A stretch of 64,000 nucleotides of DNA from Pachypanchax playfairii (lineage: Eukaryota; Chordata; Actinopteri; Cyprinodontiformes; Aplocheilidae): NCBI GenBank assembly GCA_006937955.1, contig SSNP01000017.1:1488537-1552536 (forward strand). Reading direction: 5' to 3'. Shown here in pieces: positions 24,060 through 35,678 of this stretch; the first letter of the stretch is position 1, and each line of letters begins with the position of its first letter. The notes under the pieces were generated by a model that saw nothing but the letters and a program-made list of their open reading frames with translations, was not told the DNA's origin and did no database searches. The position numbers and the translations under genes were made by a program.

Positions 24060-24960
24060 GAAAACAGTATCTGTCCTCTAAAACCTAATAACTGGTTGTG
24101 TCACCCTTGGCAACAGCAACTGTAATCAAGTTCTGGAGAAAACGGATGAGTCTTTCACATCGCTGTGGATGAAATTTGGCCCACTCTACTTTGAAGAATT
24201 GTTTTAATTTAGCCACATTGAAGCATTTTCCAGAACAAGCAGTCTGTTTAAATTCACGCTACAGCATTTCAATTGGATTTACATTCAGGCTTTGATCAGG
24301 TCATTCCCAAACCTTCATTTAGTTTTGTGCTTGAGGTCATAAACCCTATCCCTTCATGATTTTCTGGAGAACATACTTCTTGGTTCCATCAATTATAGCA
24401 ATTAAACCACATCCTGAAGCATCAAAGCAGCCCCAGACCATCACACTACCACCACCATGCTTGACTATAAGCATGATGTTCTTTTTCAAAAAAGCAGTAG
24501 TAGTTTTACAACAGATGAACACCAAAAAGTTCCAATTTCATATCATCAGTCCACTGAATGTTTTCTCAATCATGATGATCATCAAGATGTTTTTGGTAAA
24601 TATAATACATGTATTTTTGTTCACAGGACCTCAACACCTTCTTGTCCAATCATGAACGTTCACCTTAAGAGAAGCAAGTGAGACCTGTAGTGCTTGAGAT
24701 GTTGTTTTGGGTTCTTTTGCAACCTTCTGGATGAGTCACTGCAGTCATTTTGGCAGGCACTCTTGGGAAAGTTCATGGCTATTCCATGTATTCTTATAGA
24801 TAATGGCTGTCACTCTACTTTGCTGGAGACCCACACTCTTAGAAATGTATTTACCAGACTGTCAGGAACTTGGTTTCTCATCTGTGTATGCATAGGTAGC
24901 AATCACTTGTTTACATTGGCACTTGATAGCTACTGAGGCTGTTTTCCTCTGGTATCAAAT
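24060..24960 (-). pseudogene. Tc1-type transposase pseudogene
   Basis: The minus strand encodes most of a decayed Tc1/mariner transposase. From high to low coordinates: a broken N-terminal helix-turn-helix region (about 24940-24660); the catalytic-core landmark VKHGGGSVMVWGCFDA at about 24419-24480; and a C-terminal block with NPIEML, a stop, REFKQ at about 24250-24296, then KLKQFFKVEWAKFHPQRCERL near 24150-24215. In active relatives the NPIEMLWKDLK segment carries the last catalytic acidic residue and ends the DDE triad. Several stops and frameshifts make it non-functional. The copy belongs to the family with the QRCERLI C-terminus, as does 55022-55660. Terminal inverted repeats could not be defined. 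Confidence 0.85.
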
Positions 24961-27544
24961 TTTGCCAGCTGGTCTGAAACATCTAAGTGATGTAATATAA
25001 TGAACAGATTCTCAAACTCAAAATGTGAAAGTTTTAAAAGGTTTATTTACAGCAACTGAAAATGTGCAAATTTCTGGGTCTTGTTAAGAGGTGATGTGTC
25101 ATCTGCTACGAGACAAAGAGATTAAATTTGGAAACTTGAATATAACTTGAGGTGACTATGTATTAAGTAGTTAGCTAGTATACATTTTAACTGAACAATG
25201 CATAAAAAATGTTTTAAGGTTTGTAGAAATGTACAGCAACAACATTTAACTTTAAAATTTGGGTTGTTGTTTGCTTTGTTGATTTTTCAGTCTTGCATGA
25301 AATGAAAATTACACAGACAAGTTAGAAATTAATCTTTTTTTTTGTGGATTTTTACTGTCTTTTGTTTGTTGTTTCTATTGTCCAGCTGTCTACTGGCATC
25401 TGTTTGAAGCCAGTCCACCAGTATCATCTTCATGGTACAGGCATGTTTATTCCAAAACAAATAGAAACCACATAATTGTGAAGCACAGTTGTGTACCTGA
25501 ATATGACAAAACACAAAGCCCTTAAATCTGAACCAGATTTCAGCAATGACCACGGCTGCAGTCGTAACCTCAAACCAAAAAGATCCAAATGTGACCGAGT
25601 GAGTCTGCAGTTAAGGCATCACATACTTGTGTAATTACCGTGTTTAGAAGAAAATGTTGTCAAAAGAATTAGGATTTACAGTACGGGCCCTGTGAATTGA
25701 CAAGACTATTGATGAGACAGTCAAAAGATTTTCTGATATGCTGATGATGGCAAAAAATATGGAATGTATTACGGAAGTGACTGAGTTGAGGACGAAGACA
25801 CAAACAAACACATAAATCCACAGACAGACGCAGAGATGATTGCAGAGACAGACAGGCACCCACTGCCATAGCTGCCTCTCTGGATTATCTCTGCCTCTCC
25901 CTTTTAATCTGCTTCATCGCACCATCGTGCAACTTCTCTTCCTTCACGTTGCTCTTTCTAATTTCCAAATGATCTATCATGGCAGTCTTGGGTTTGGTGC
26001 GTGCCCTGTCCACCCAGGGCACTAACCTTCAGTTTATCTTCCTCGTCATGTTTTCCAGCCTGAGTCCCAGCAAGACAGAGAAAGTATTTGCCCTGTTCCT
26101 CCTTCGTCTCTCAGGCGGTGTCTTGGCTACACTATAAAGATTAGTGAGAGCATGGTGTGGGTGTTGGTGTCTCAGGGTGAGTTATGGGTACTACAGCCAG
26201 GGGACCTCAGAAAGAGCCGAATGAGTGCGCTGTTGGGAGAAGGATAAAAGAGAAAAAGAAAAGAGGGAGGGCAATTTAAGGGTTCAGAATGCCAAGTGCT
26301 GATGTGTTTGTTTTCCATCACTGCTGTTCCGGGCAATGACAGAAAGAGAAAACAAACGGCACTGCTGATATATTACATGCAGACTTTCAACTCTACTCTC
26401 AAAGCAGTAATTATACAGGGAATGCGTCTTATCGCTAAACCATATCATATCTTCACACTTGTAATCCTGCAAAGTACAAACAAGCTTCAAATGTGACTCA
26501 TCTGTTTTGGTCACATGAAGAAATAAAGAAACCTAAAATGTAACATTTGATCAAATTAACTTCTTATCTGAAACTCCGTGTTCAGATCAGCAAATGTGCT
26601 GCTTCTGATGTTAATATGAATTTAAAGGGGTTGCTGGTTACAATAGCCATCACTGACTTGACCAGAGAATGCAGGTATTCATGCACATGGCGTCTGTTCA
26701 AACCTGTGGCTATTTTTTTTTCTGTCATTTCAACAGCGTCTGTCAACTTTTACACTGTGCAGTGGTGTTTTACGCAAAGTGTGAATACCTGTCTTTATAA
26801 GGTAGTGCGTTGCTCCTGCTGCGTGCAGAGACAGCTCCAGGCATGCAGGATTGTCGATCTGCATGCAGTAAGGTAATGTATGGGACAGGTTGGAGACGGG
26901 GGTGAGGGGATAAATCAGGAGAGGAAAAAATAGAAAATCAGCCCATTAGTCTTTCACAAGTGCACAGATCAAGACATTTACAGTGAAACTTAATGTTACG
27001 TCAGACGAGCCAATAGTTTGTGCAACAATGTTTGTCGGATTAAGAATAATACTATACACCGTACATACATCTATATAAAATATAAAAAAACTAATAATAT
27101 TATTGATTTGAAATGCAAAAGTTTGGGCATCCAAGGAGAACTTTAAATGTTGTATATGTTTGTTGTTTTGATGTACAGCTCAACGACAGACAGAACAAGA
27201 AATGTAACACCGAAGGTGATGAAAGAATGAATTAGTTTGTGCATACATCCAATTTTACATAACTTCTACAATGAGCTAATTCTGTTATGCTACTCAAAGT
27301 AGCCTGACCTAAACATCTTGAAAACCTCTGAGCTTTCTGAGGAGAGCAGCACATGCTAGATGACTCAAGAGTCTCAGAGAGCTGGACGCTTTCTGCAGGA
27401 GGAATGAGGTAAAAAAAATCTTTCAAATGTTTACTGAAAAAAAAAAAATCAGCTAGCAAGAAAATATGTTAACAAACTGTAACAGTTGCTAAAAGGTGTT
27501 GCTATGAAGAATTAAATCTGCAGACATCCTAAATATTCAGTGAT
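24961..27544. other. Unassigned non-coding DNA
   Basis: AT-rich. The segments 25860-26260 and 26660-26930 are more complex and less AT-rich but show no exon or named repeat. Confidence 0.5.
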
Positions 27545-27624
27545 TAGTTTAGTTTAGTTTAGTTTAGTTTAGTTTAGTTTAGTTTAGTTTAGTTTAGTTT
27601 AGTTTAGTTTAGTTTAGTTTAGTT
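27545..27624. repeat. (AGTTT)16 pentanucleotide array
   Basis: About 16 uninterrupted copies of the 5-bp unit over 80 bp. The perfection suggests recent slippage and length polymorphism. Confidence 0.95.
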
Positions 27625-30600
27625 AACAAGGATGCCACACATTAATACATATTATTGAACATTTATGTGAAATGTTCCAAATTTACCCAACAGAATGCAA
27701 AATTATAACAGTACAATATGTAATTTTAAAATTCTTAAAGTATTAAAAAAGAACCCCATGTCTGACAATTCATTCCAGTTTAATATCTACTGAAAGAAAA
27801 AGACAAAATACTGGAGTTGATGAGAGAAAAATATCCTTTAAAAGAAGTGAATTAGAAAAAAGAAACAAATCTAAAAGTATTAAAACACTGACAGAGGCTG
27901 CAGACAGCAAAGTGACTTCAGTGATGACAAACTTGAGCATTTGTTAGCTATTTATTAAACCAGGATTTAAATAAACTAAGAGCATCTAATTGTCTTGCAG
28001 CTTTTACAGGAACATGCAGACTGACCTAAAGTACTGACCTTTTCACTGTACTTCTTATTTGCTATATATAATTTGCAATTGCTCTTTCAAGTTGACTGAG
28101 TGGCGGAAAAGTTTGGACAAAAATAACCCTGCACAAGAGCAGAATATTTTGATGTTAAGCAATGATAATATATCTATATTTTTTTTATTGAAAAATTCAT
28201 TGTTGACTTATACAGATACTGGACTGGTTGAAAAACTTGTATCGCTAGACTGTGACAAAACAGTTAAAAAGTAAGTTGTGTGCACTTTTATTTTTGTAAA
28301 AGAGGGATAAACTAAATTACATTAGTTATCCAATTAGCTGTGATTTTTTACACATCTTTGTAGGTCAGGGCAGCCATTAAAAATTTCACCAAACATATAT
28401 TATGTTCAAATAATTGTGGAGTTCATAAAGTTTTTAGGATCGCTTAATCTTCCAGCATGAATTTGAGAGAACATTAAACACTGTATGTGCATTTTAGGTT
28501 CATGGAAATATTTTAAAACTTCAGTGATATAAATTGAAATGAAGAAAGTTTGAGATAATAACATGCATATTATCTCCTTAAAGGCAAATTAAAAGATGAG
28601 AAGTGGATTATACAGATAAGGAAAAGGATTAGTAGGAAATGTCAATGAGAGAAGGAGTTAGAGGAAGAGGAAGACCCCCAGCAGCCCAAACAAACTGAAC
28701 CTTATTGCAGTCTGACCCGTAGAAGTTATTATGAATGGAAGGAAATTATCCTCTAAAGAAAAAAATAAATAAATAAAAATACGTAGTAATAACAAACTCA
28801 AGCTGTTTTTGTCTTTCAAGACAATTCAAGGACAAGATGAAGGAGAGCAAAATGAAGAAGGAATAAAAGGGATGGATGAGTGACAGGTAAAAGGAGGTTT
28901 ATTTTGATCAGACTTTAGTAAATATCTGACAGATTTCCTGAGGAAATATTGCAGATCACATGTAAAATAGTTTAAGACTGATGTCAACTGCAGTAACATA
29001 TGAAATCTATTAGCGCAGAGCCACAGCAGACTTGGGGTGAGAGTGAGTGAGAGAGCTGCAGAAGAACTGGGAGGAAGAAAAAGTGAGAGAGAGAGAGGGA
29101 GCTGTTCTGAAAGTAATGCAAGAGAAAAAAAAAATCTCACAGCCTGTCCAAATTCTTCAGGAGGTAAAAAAGTCAGCCAAGACACAAAATCAGAAAAAGG
29201 AGGAAAAAAAAAAAAAAAGAACAGAAGTAGGCTACAAGCTCGCGCTCATGCACGCACACACAAAGACTCCTCAGCGCTGATCTCCACATCCTGCTGAGTT
29301 CGAGCCAGCAGTGAAATAAATGAGTGCCCGCACATCGCTGCCAACCCTGGGGAGGGAACGGACACACAAACAATCACACACAAAGAAAGATGGATTAAAT
29401 GGAGAAGAATTGACAGACGTAGCAGCCTGCCAGGAGTGTCATCATCTGAAAAGAACAGAAAAAAAAAACTTCTGGGCATTGTCTTCAATTTAACATCTTC
29501 ATTTCAGTCGTTATTGTTTGCATTCACTGATCAGCAGTTCAGTTTCACTGCAACCCGTGAATACACGTTTGTAAAAGTGAATTAATCTAGAATTTTCAGG
29601 AAATTTAAAATAACTTTATCCGGGTTTTTCCACATATCTGCAACACACATGTCACAGCAATTATACCAGTGAGAAAACTCATCAGTTTAAGACAGAGACA
29701 CTAAATACCACACAAGTGTTCACAAAATCTTACAGTGGTTGTACACACAACTTTCCACCCACCCACACAACACACACACAACAAACACACGCAGCAGTGG
29801 TTCTGTATTTTGGAAAGAGGAACTTGTACTGGCCCAGTGGTGCCAGTATGTCTGTGGCAATGTGGCAGCCATGGTGTTCCACCACCCTCACCCTTGCTCT
29901 CCACCAAGACTCAAACCACACTCCGATACCCACAAACCAGAGAAGCCCGGATGAATATACCCACCACACACACACACACACACGTACGCATGTGCACACA
30001 CACATACAGAGTCAAGCAACCACACATACCAAGTAAAGAGGTAGAGTTCTGGAAAATGAGAATGAGTGAGGTTTCTGTCTTTCTCTGTCTTTTCTTCCCC
30101 CCTTTTTAATCATCCAGGCCTGAAAGGGCACACAGAGTTCAGCAGGGACGAGGAGGCTCGTAGGCGGGGTGCTGCTGCTACAGAGATGAGCCACAGGGTT
30201 ACTACATACTATGCTGCCTAGCATGCAAAACCGACGTGATGACTGACCTGATATCTGTCACGGGGTAGATAAGGGTGTGTGGGCATTCTCAGTAAGATGT
30301 CAGAAACACACTGTAAGAGAGAGGTTCATAAAATAATCTGAATTTATTATGAAAAAAGACAGATTTTTGTATTTTTTTTGCCAATCATGTGTAAAACACT
30401 AACTATTTCACAAGGGAGGCAGAGTTGTTAAGCTGCTACTTGTGGGGATGGGGTTTTATCAACCGCCGTCATCTGAGTCCAGTCCTCCCTCTCTCAATCA
30501 CAAGGGGGCACCAAAGTCAGAAATTTTAAAAAATAAACGTCTACAAAGAAAAAGTCTTAAGAACTGCACAAACTGTGTAAAGGTAAAATGACACATTATC

Positions 30601-31157
30601 TAAAGAAAGTATTTTATTTTTTCAGTATTTGAGTTTGTTGTAGAATCTGTTAACTAGTCAACATCACAAGAAAATAAATTATTATTGCATGAACAATGTA
30701 TAACAATTTAGTTTGTCTTCTATATGAAACTACAAATCTAGTGGCAGCAGCATGTTTTTAATGTTGTGCGTAGAAAAAATAAATATCACAACATCTCATG
30801 GAGCGATTAAGAAGTTATTATGCTGGAAGCACTTCAGTGTTTATATGGTTTGATAGTTGATTCAGTGATTGATCATCATTTTATTGTGATTTTAATTGAT
30901 TTACCTGCTGCCATTAAAAATCTTACAATAAACTGAAAATAGAACATTTGATTCTGATTTGTTTTGGGATGTAAGGTTATCATCTCAGCTCCTCTCAAGT
31001 GGTTTTAACTTGTACTTTAATCCAGCGGCTGATAAAATATTTAGGTTTTTCCATTTTTGCTTGTTTGACTGTATTTATAATCAGTAGAGCTGAATGAACT
31101 CTGCCTGCCACAAAAGCATCTCTTCACTTTAGTGTGGAACAGAGTGTACATGGCTCA
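27625..31157. other. Unassigned non-coding DNA with low-complexity blocks
   Basis: The segment 29030-29230 is purine-rich on +, and 29755-30010 carries CA-rich tracts. No gene is recognised; overlapping frames in 29.0-30.2 kb are products of these tracts. Confidence 0.5.
29963..30004. repeat. Interrupted (CA)n microsatellite
   Basis: Two CA runs separated by GTACGCATGTG. Confidence 0.9.
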
Positions 31158-34100
31158 TGCTGTTCATTTCAATCCAACAACTCTCATCAAGGAGTGTGCA
31201 CGTGTGTGAGTGTGTTTTGAAGGTTAGTGATCCTGTATGTGTTCTTCTAATGGCCCAGTGGAGTAGAAAGTGATGAGAAGCTGGTGTTTGGACCCAAAGC
31301 AGGTCCTTATATGGAATCCTGGGGCTGTTTTCTCTCCTCTTAGCTGACTTGCTTCTCTCCAAAAGTGCTACAAGTTCGGAAGAGAAGAGGACATCCTTCC
31401 AAGTCAACATATTTACATATTTGTAGCGATGTGGGGATATGCAGCTGATTGTTGGCAGGCCCAGCGGTGGTCAGAAGGGACAGCTGGGTCTGGGCTGTGC
31501 CCTTATCAACGCATCTCTAGCAGACAAAACTTTATACATTTCAAAAAAACTCAATGGACACCTCAAGATGTTATCTTTTGTAAGAACTTAGAATGAACTC
31601 AAACACAAAGAAAAAGACATAATATATTGCTACTAACATATATACTGTGAACCAATAGAGAACGTTTGTGTTAACCCATTTGTTATATTTCAGCGAGGTA
31701 ACAAAAGAGATTTTCTTTCATGACAAACTCATGCTTTGCAATCTCTTATATAGTTTTGGTTTTCACAGAAGTACCCCAGGGAACCCCTAATCTTCTTCTC
31801 CACATACACACACCTTCTTCCCCTCTTTCTTTTGCCCCTTTCCTTCTTTCTCAACCCCATAGCTCTTACGAGGAACACAGCACCATGTTTCTCTTGGCAG
31901 AACTCTGCAGGCTGTCCCTGCGTGCCTGAAAAACCAGAATTCTCCCCCTCATCTCTACAGCCAACGCGCACATTTCTCACATTTTCTGCCTGCTCTCTGT
32001 GAACAGTTCACTTCAGCCTCCCCACAACATCCAGGCTCCCAGGCACTGCAGGACAGGGCGGGACAGAAATGTCCTCTGACTTACATTACATCCACATCCT
32101 TCTAGTCTCTTTTCCATCATCTCCAAATACTCCCTATAATTCATTAGCACTCAATCCTTTTCACTGGTGGTTAATTGCCCTCTTTGCTGAGCCTGAGAGA
32201 TCCAGCAGTGCTTGTGTATCTGTAATGTGACGATGGGTGACGGTTTATATGAAATTCTTTTAAACTGATGTCTGTCTCATTGAGAAGTTTCAGTTCTAGT
32301 GCAAAGATGTCTCTGTCAGATAAGCTCCTGACTTTCAGCTGTACCCAGCCACACAGATGCAAGACAGAGGTTAAATACAGGAAGAGGTGCATGTTTTCTG
32401 AAAAGTTGGGTAAACTTACACGAGTTGGATTAAAAACAAGGGTTTTGGGTGAATCTGTGGTCGCACATATGAATGCATTTTAGTTCAACTGAGTGTAAAT
32501 CAAACAGCTGGAATGAAATCCACTTGGGTTTGACTACAGAGGATGGACATTTAACCTTTATCCCACACACCAGGCTGTTTGGCAGCCGATTACTCTTGTA
32601 TTTATTTGTTAATTTGTTTCTTCTAAACTTTAATTTAAACTTTATTTCCTCTGTGAGTCTGGGGTTTGGGCATTGCTGCACAAATGAACGTACTGAGAAA
32701 TCAGGGATGAGGGGAGAAAAGAAAGAGGGGGAGTAAGAGAGGGGAAAAGAGAGAGAAAAAGTGCAGCCTGTCTCTTGGGTGCCCTTTTTGCCATCCCATT
32801 TCCTATGCATCTGGTCTGTGTTTGTGCGGAGAGGGAGAGGGGGGAGAGAAAGAGGGGGGACGGCCGTCTGGGGCCGATTAATAACCAGTGATTTATAGGA
32901 ACTTTTATAGAATAATACAATAAAAATGTGTGCATACGTGTGTGCTAGTGCATGTGTGTGTGCATGCATTTGGACGTGTATTTTCTTTAGCGAGGGCGCA
33001 CACAATGCTTTTCTAATTCTGAGGAATCAAAAACAAATTATTGGGGAAAAAAAACACAGGCGGTGCTCAGGAATAAATTGGGCACAGATGGAGGCAGGAA
33101 ATAAGAAGGAGTGAGGTGAAGACACTTGGAGAAAAGAGCTCAGGAGAAGGAGGAGGAGGAGGACCATGAGGGATAGGAGAGGTACCAGAGAGAGTGACAG
33201 GGCGAGGGCAGGACAAGGTGAGGATGTTATGAAGAGAAGTGAAGAAGAGGTAAAAAAGAGGAGAAAGGGTGAGTGAGAGGACAGAGATGATGTGGAGGAA
33301 GAGAGGGGAGTGGGAGGAGATGGGGGGAGTTCCCATGCCCCGTGCAAAGGAAATGGGCTTAATAGAGGGGTTAGTCTACAGTGGATGTATTTCTGTGTGT
33401 GGAAGTGGGCAATGAGATGAGCAGACCTCGCTGGCACAGGAAAGAATTCTCCTGCCAAAGTATGATTTACCCCGACTCACCACCCCCACAAAATTCCTGT
33501 TCATCCCCATCCATTTTCATCCCTCTGTGACACACAGTCATTATCCCTACAACTTACAGCCTGTGAGCTGATCATTTTATTGTCACATGGATATAACTTT
33601 AATTTAAGACGAAAGAAAACTACTCATGTGAATTATTTAGCAACTTTTCTGCAGGTAAAGAATCAAGTTCTTTGGCCCAGTTTTCCTTTTTATATGAGCA
33701 GCTAATGTAATTAGACACGCAAGAAGGAAAATAAATCAAGCATATGCCATTCCTGTCATGTACTTATATCCTTTTGCACTGATGAATAATTTTGGCTAGA
33801 ATAATGAACATACTCATAAATACCCACAATAAGTATTGTTTGATGTCTCAAAAAGAAAAAAAAAAGATCAGATATTCAGTTTACATAGAATTCCTTTATA
33901 TTGGGATTAGTTAGTTGTCATTTTCTTGTCTGATTGGCTGAAGAAGAGCTGACTGGTCGGAGCATCATTCAAACCTTGATAACTAAATCTTTTCTGGAGA
34001 GAGCAGTGAGAGCTGACAACAAATGTTTTCTAACATAAATGACATCCTGGATCTGGACTGCTGCATCTGTCAACACCTCCCCTCCACCTTACCCCTCCAC

Positions 34101-35668
34101 TCTCCTCACAGACCATCAGGATTCAACTTCATCTCATGCTTCTCTCTTCCATCAGTTTGCCCTTTTGCCCACTCATCCCTCCCCTCCCTCATGAATCACA
34201 CAATGTTACACTCCATTTGCTGGTAAATCCTGCCTCCTAAATCCTCTCCCACCTTCCTATTTTTTCCCCTCTACTGTTCCTTTGACCATCCTTTGGCACT
34301 GCCACCCACACACTAGTTCCTGTCGATCCTTTTGACCCCCTTGCGGCCCCCCTTGATTGCCCCTGGGTAAGGGCTAAAGCCAGGAAAGACAAAGAGGTTG
34401 GTGGTTCTTGGCAGAACAGCAGAAAACTGAGAGGCCTTCACTGGAAACTCCATCAGCTACTGAATCACTCTCAGCTGTATTTCTCAGAGAATAAAAGACA
34501 GACTGTTTAATTCTAGTCTCTGAGAAAAGAGTTTTCAGAAGAATTTTGATTTCTTCATTTCACGACCAAAAGTGACACAAGGGGGGACATGATCAATAAC
34601 TCTTGATCCCATTTTTTAAGATCAAGAAATTATTGTAAGTCACATCTATTGGTGTTGATTTGTTTTAAAATGTCAAATTCTTTTCTAGAGAGCCCATTTC
34701 ACAAAAAAAGAAAAACTTTATAAGAATAACAAACGCAGGTGAGCTGCTTTGAACATTTAGGTCTTTGTTTTGAGTTTCTTTTTCACTTTTGTTTCTTTAG
34801 ACTCAGGGTTTTATGTGTTGACTGAGTAACAGATGATATTTTCACCTGTTTGGAACATCACACATTTATTCACACAGATCAAAGCGCTAAAGGCCTAGAG
34901 AGCTTTTTTCAATTTGTTAATTTTCTTTACATTTTTTATCCTTTAGTCTTATTTTGGGGGTGCAAGGTGTTGGTAAATACCTCTCTGTAGGTGGTGCAGC
35001 AGCATGTTCTTCACTGTCGCACCCACTTGAACTTTGGTTGACACGTTTAAGTAACCATCAAAACAAACCGTATTCTCGCATTTCAAGTGGTTTCCAAAGG
35101 AAACGCTGGTGAAGAACATTCACTCGAAAGTTTTTAATCAACAGTTGAACCTTATATTCGTTACCTTGGCGTTACAGTTTCGTAATGAGATTGTCTTCTC
35201 TTTGGCAGCATGTGATTTGTGGAAAATAAAAATAACCGTCAAAGAGTGAGTTTCTCACGTTACTTTGTGTTTCTCACCATTTTTTTCACTCAGACTGACG
35301 ATGGTCAGAGACATGCTTCTCCCTGAAAACCACAGAGACAACAGTTATCTTTCTACAGACATGAAAGACATATCACGCTGCATATAAGACTTAAGAGTGA
35401 ACTTAGTTTCACATTCACTACCACTGACAGTAAAAAACATCTCTGACTACATGAAACTGGACACACAAGTTTTCCCATGTGAAATCGGTTGCTACTAGAA
35501 AAGGGGCAAAGAACGGTACGTGTACAAATGGGGCTGACTACGTGACGACCTGCCCGTCTGCGAAAGAAAAGTGTGTGCTTATGACTTTTAGCCCCAGTAA
35601 GGCTGCAGAAATGTGCGTATGTGTGACCACAATGAGAAGAACATGCCCACCACAAAAAAAAAAAAAAA
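31158..35668. repeat. 4511-bp duplicate, left copy (contig end)
   Basis: Every position compared between this block and 35679-40189 matches at a constant offset of 4521. Eleven reading frames wholly inside the block have identical translations in the two copies, and the constant spacing excludes any net indel. The block ends in a run of 15 A immediately before ten Ns. Internally it is ordinary non-coding DNA: purine-rich tracts at about 32700-32870 and 33105-33330, a short GT-rich tract near 32925-32965, and pyrimidine-rich DNA at 34070-34340. No gene or named repeat was recognised. Confidence 0.95.
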
Positions 35669-35678
35669 NNNNNNNNNN
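35669..35678. other. Assembly gap, 10 N
   Basis: Ten ambiguous bases join the A15 end of the left copy to the first base of the right copy. Ten is a placeholder length rather than a measured one. Confidence 0.98.

Noticed and set aside
27545..27624. CRISPR-like regular repeat
   Set aside because: A 5-bp unit with no spacers in a vertebrate genome; it is a microsatellite.
29701..30109. Several overlapping His/Thr-rich frames
   Set aside because: Direct translations of CA microsatellite sequence.
32430..33458. Long minus-strand frames (191, 143 and 97 codons), repeated at 36951-37979
   Set aside because: They cover GT-rich and polypurine tracts and give His/Thr- and Ser/Pro/Leu-rich peptides. 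Their perfect repetition comes from the duplicated contig overlap, not from conservation.
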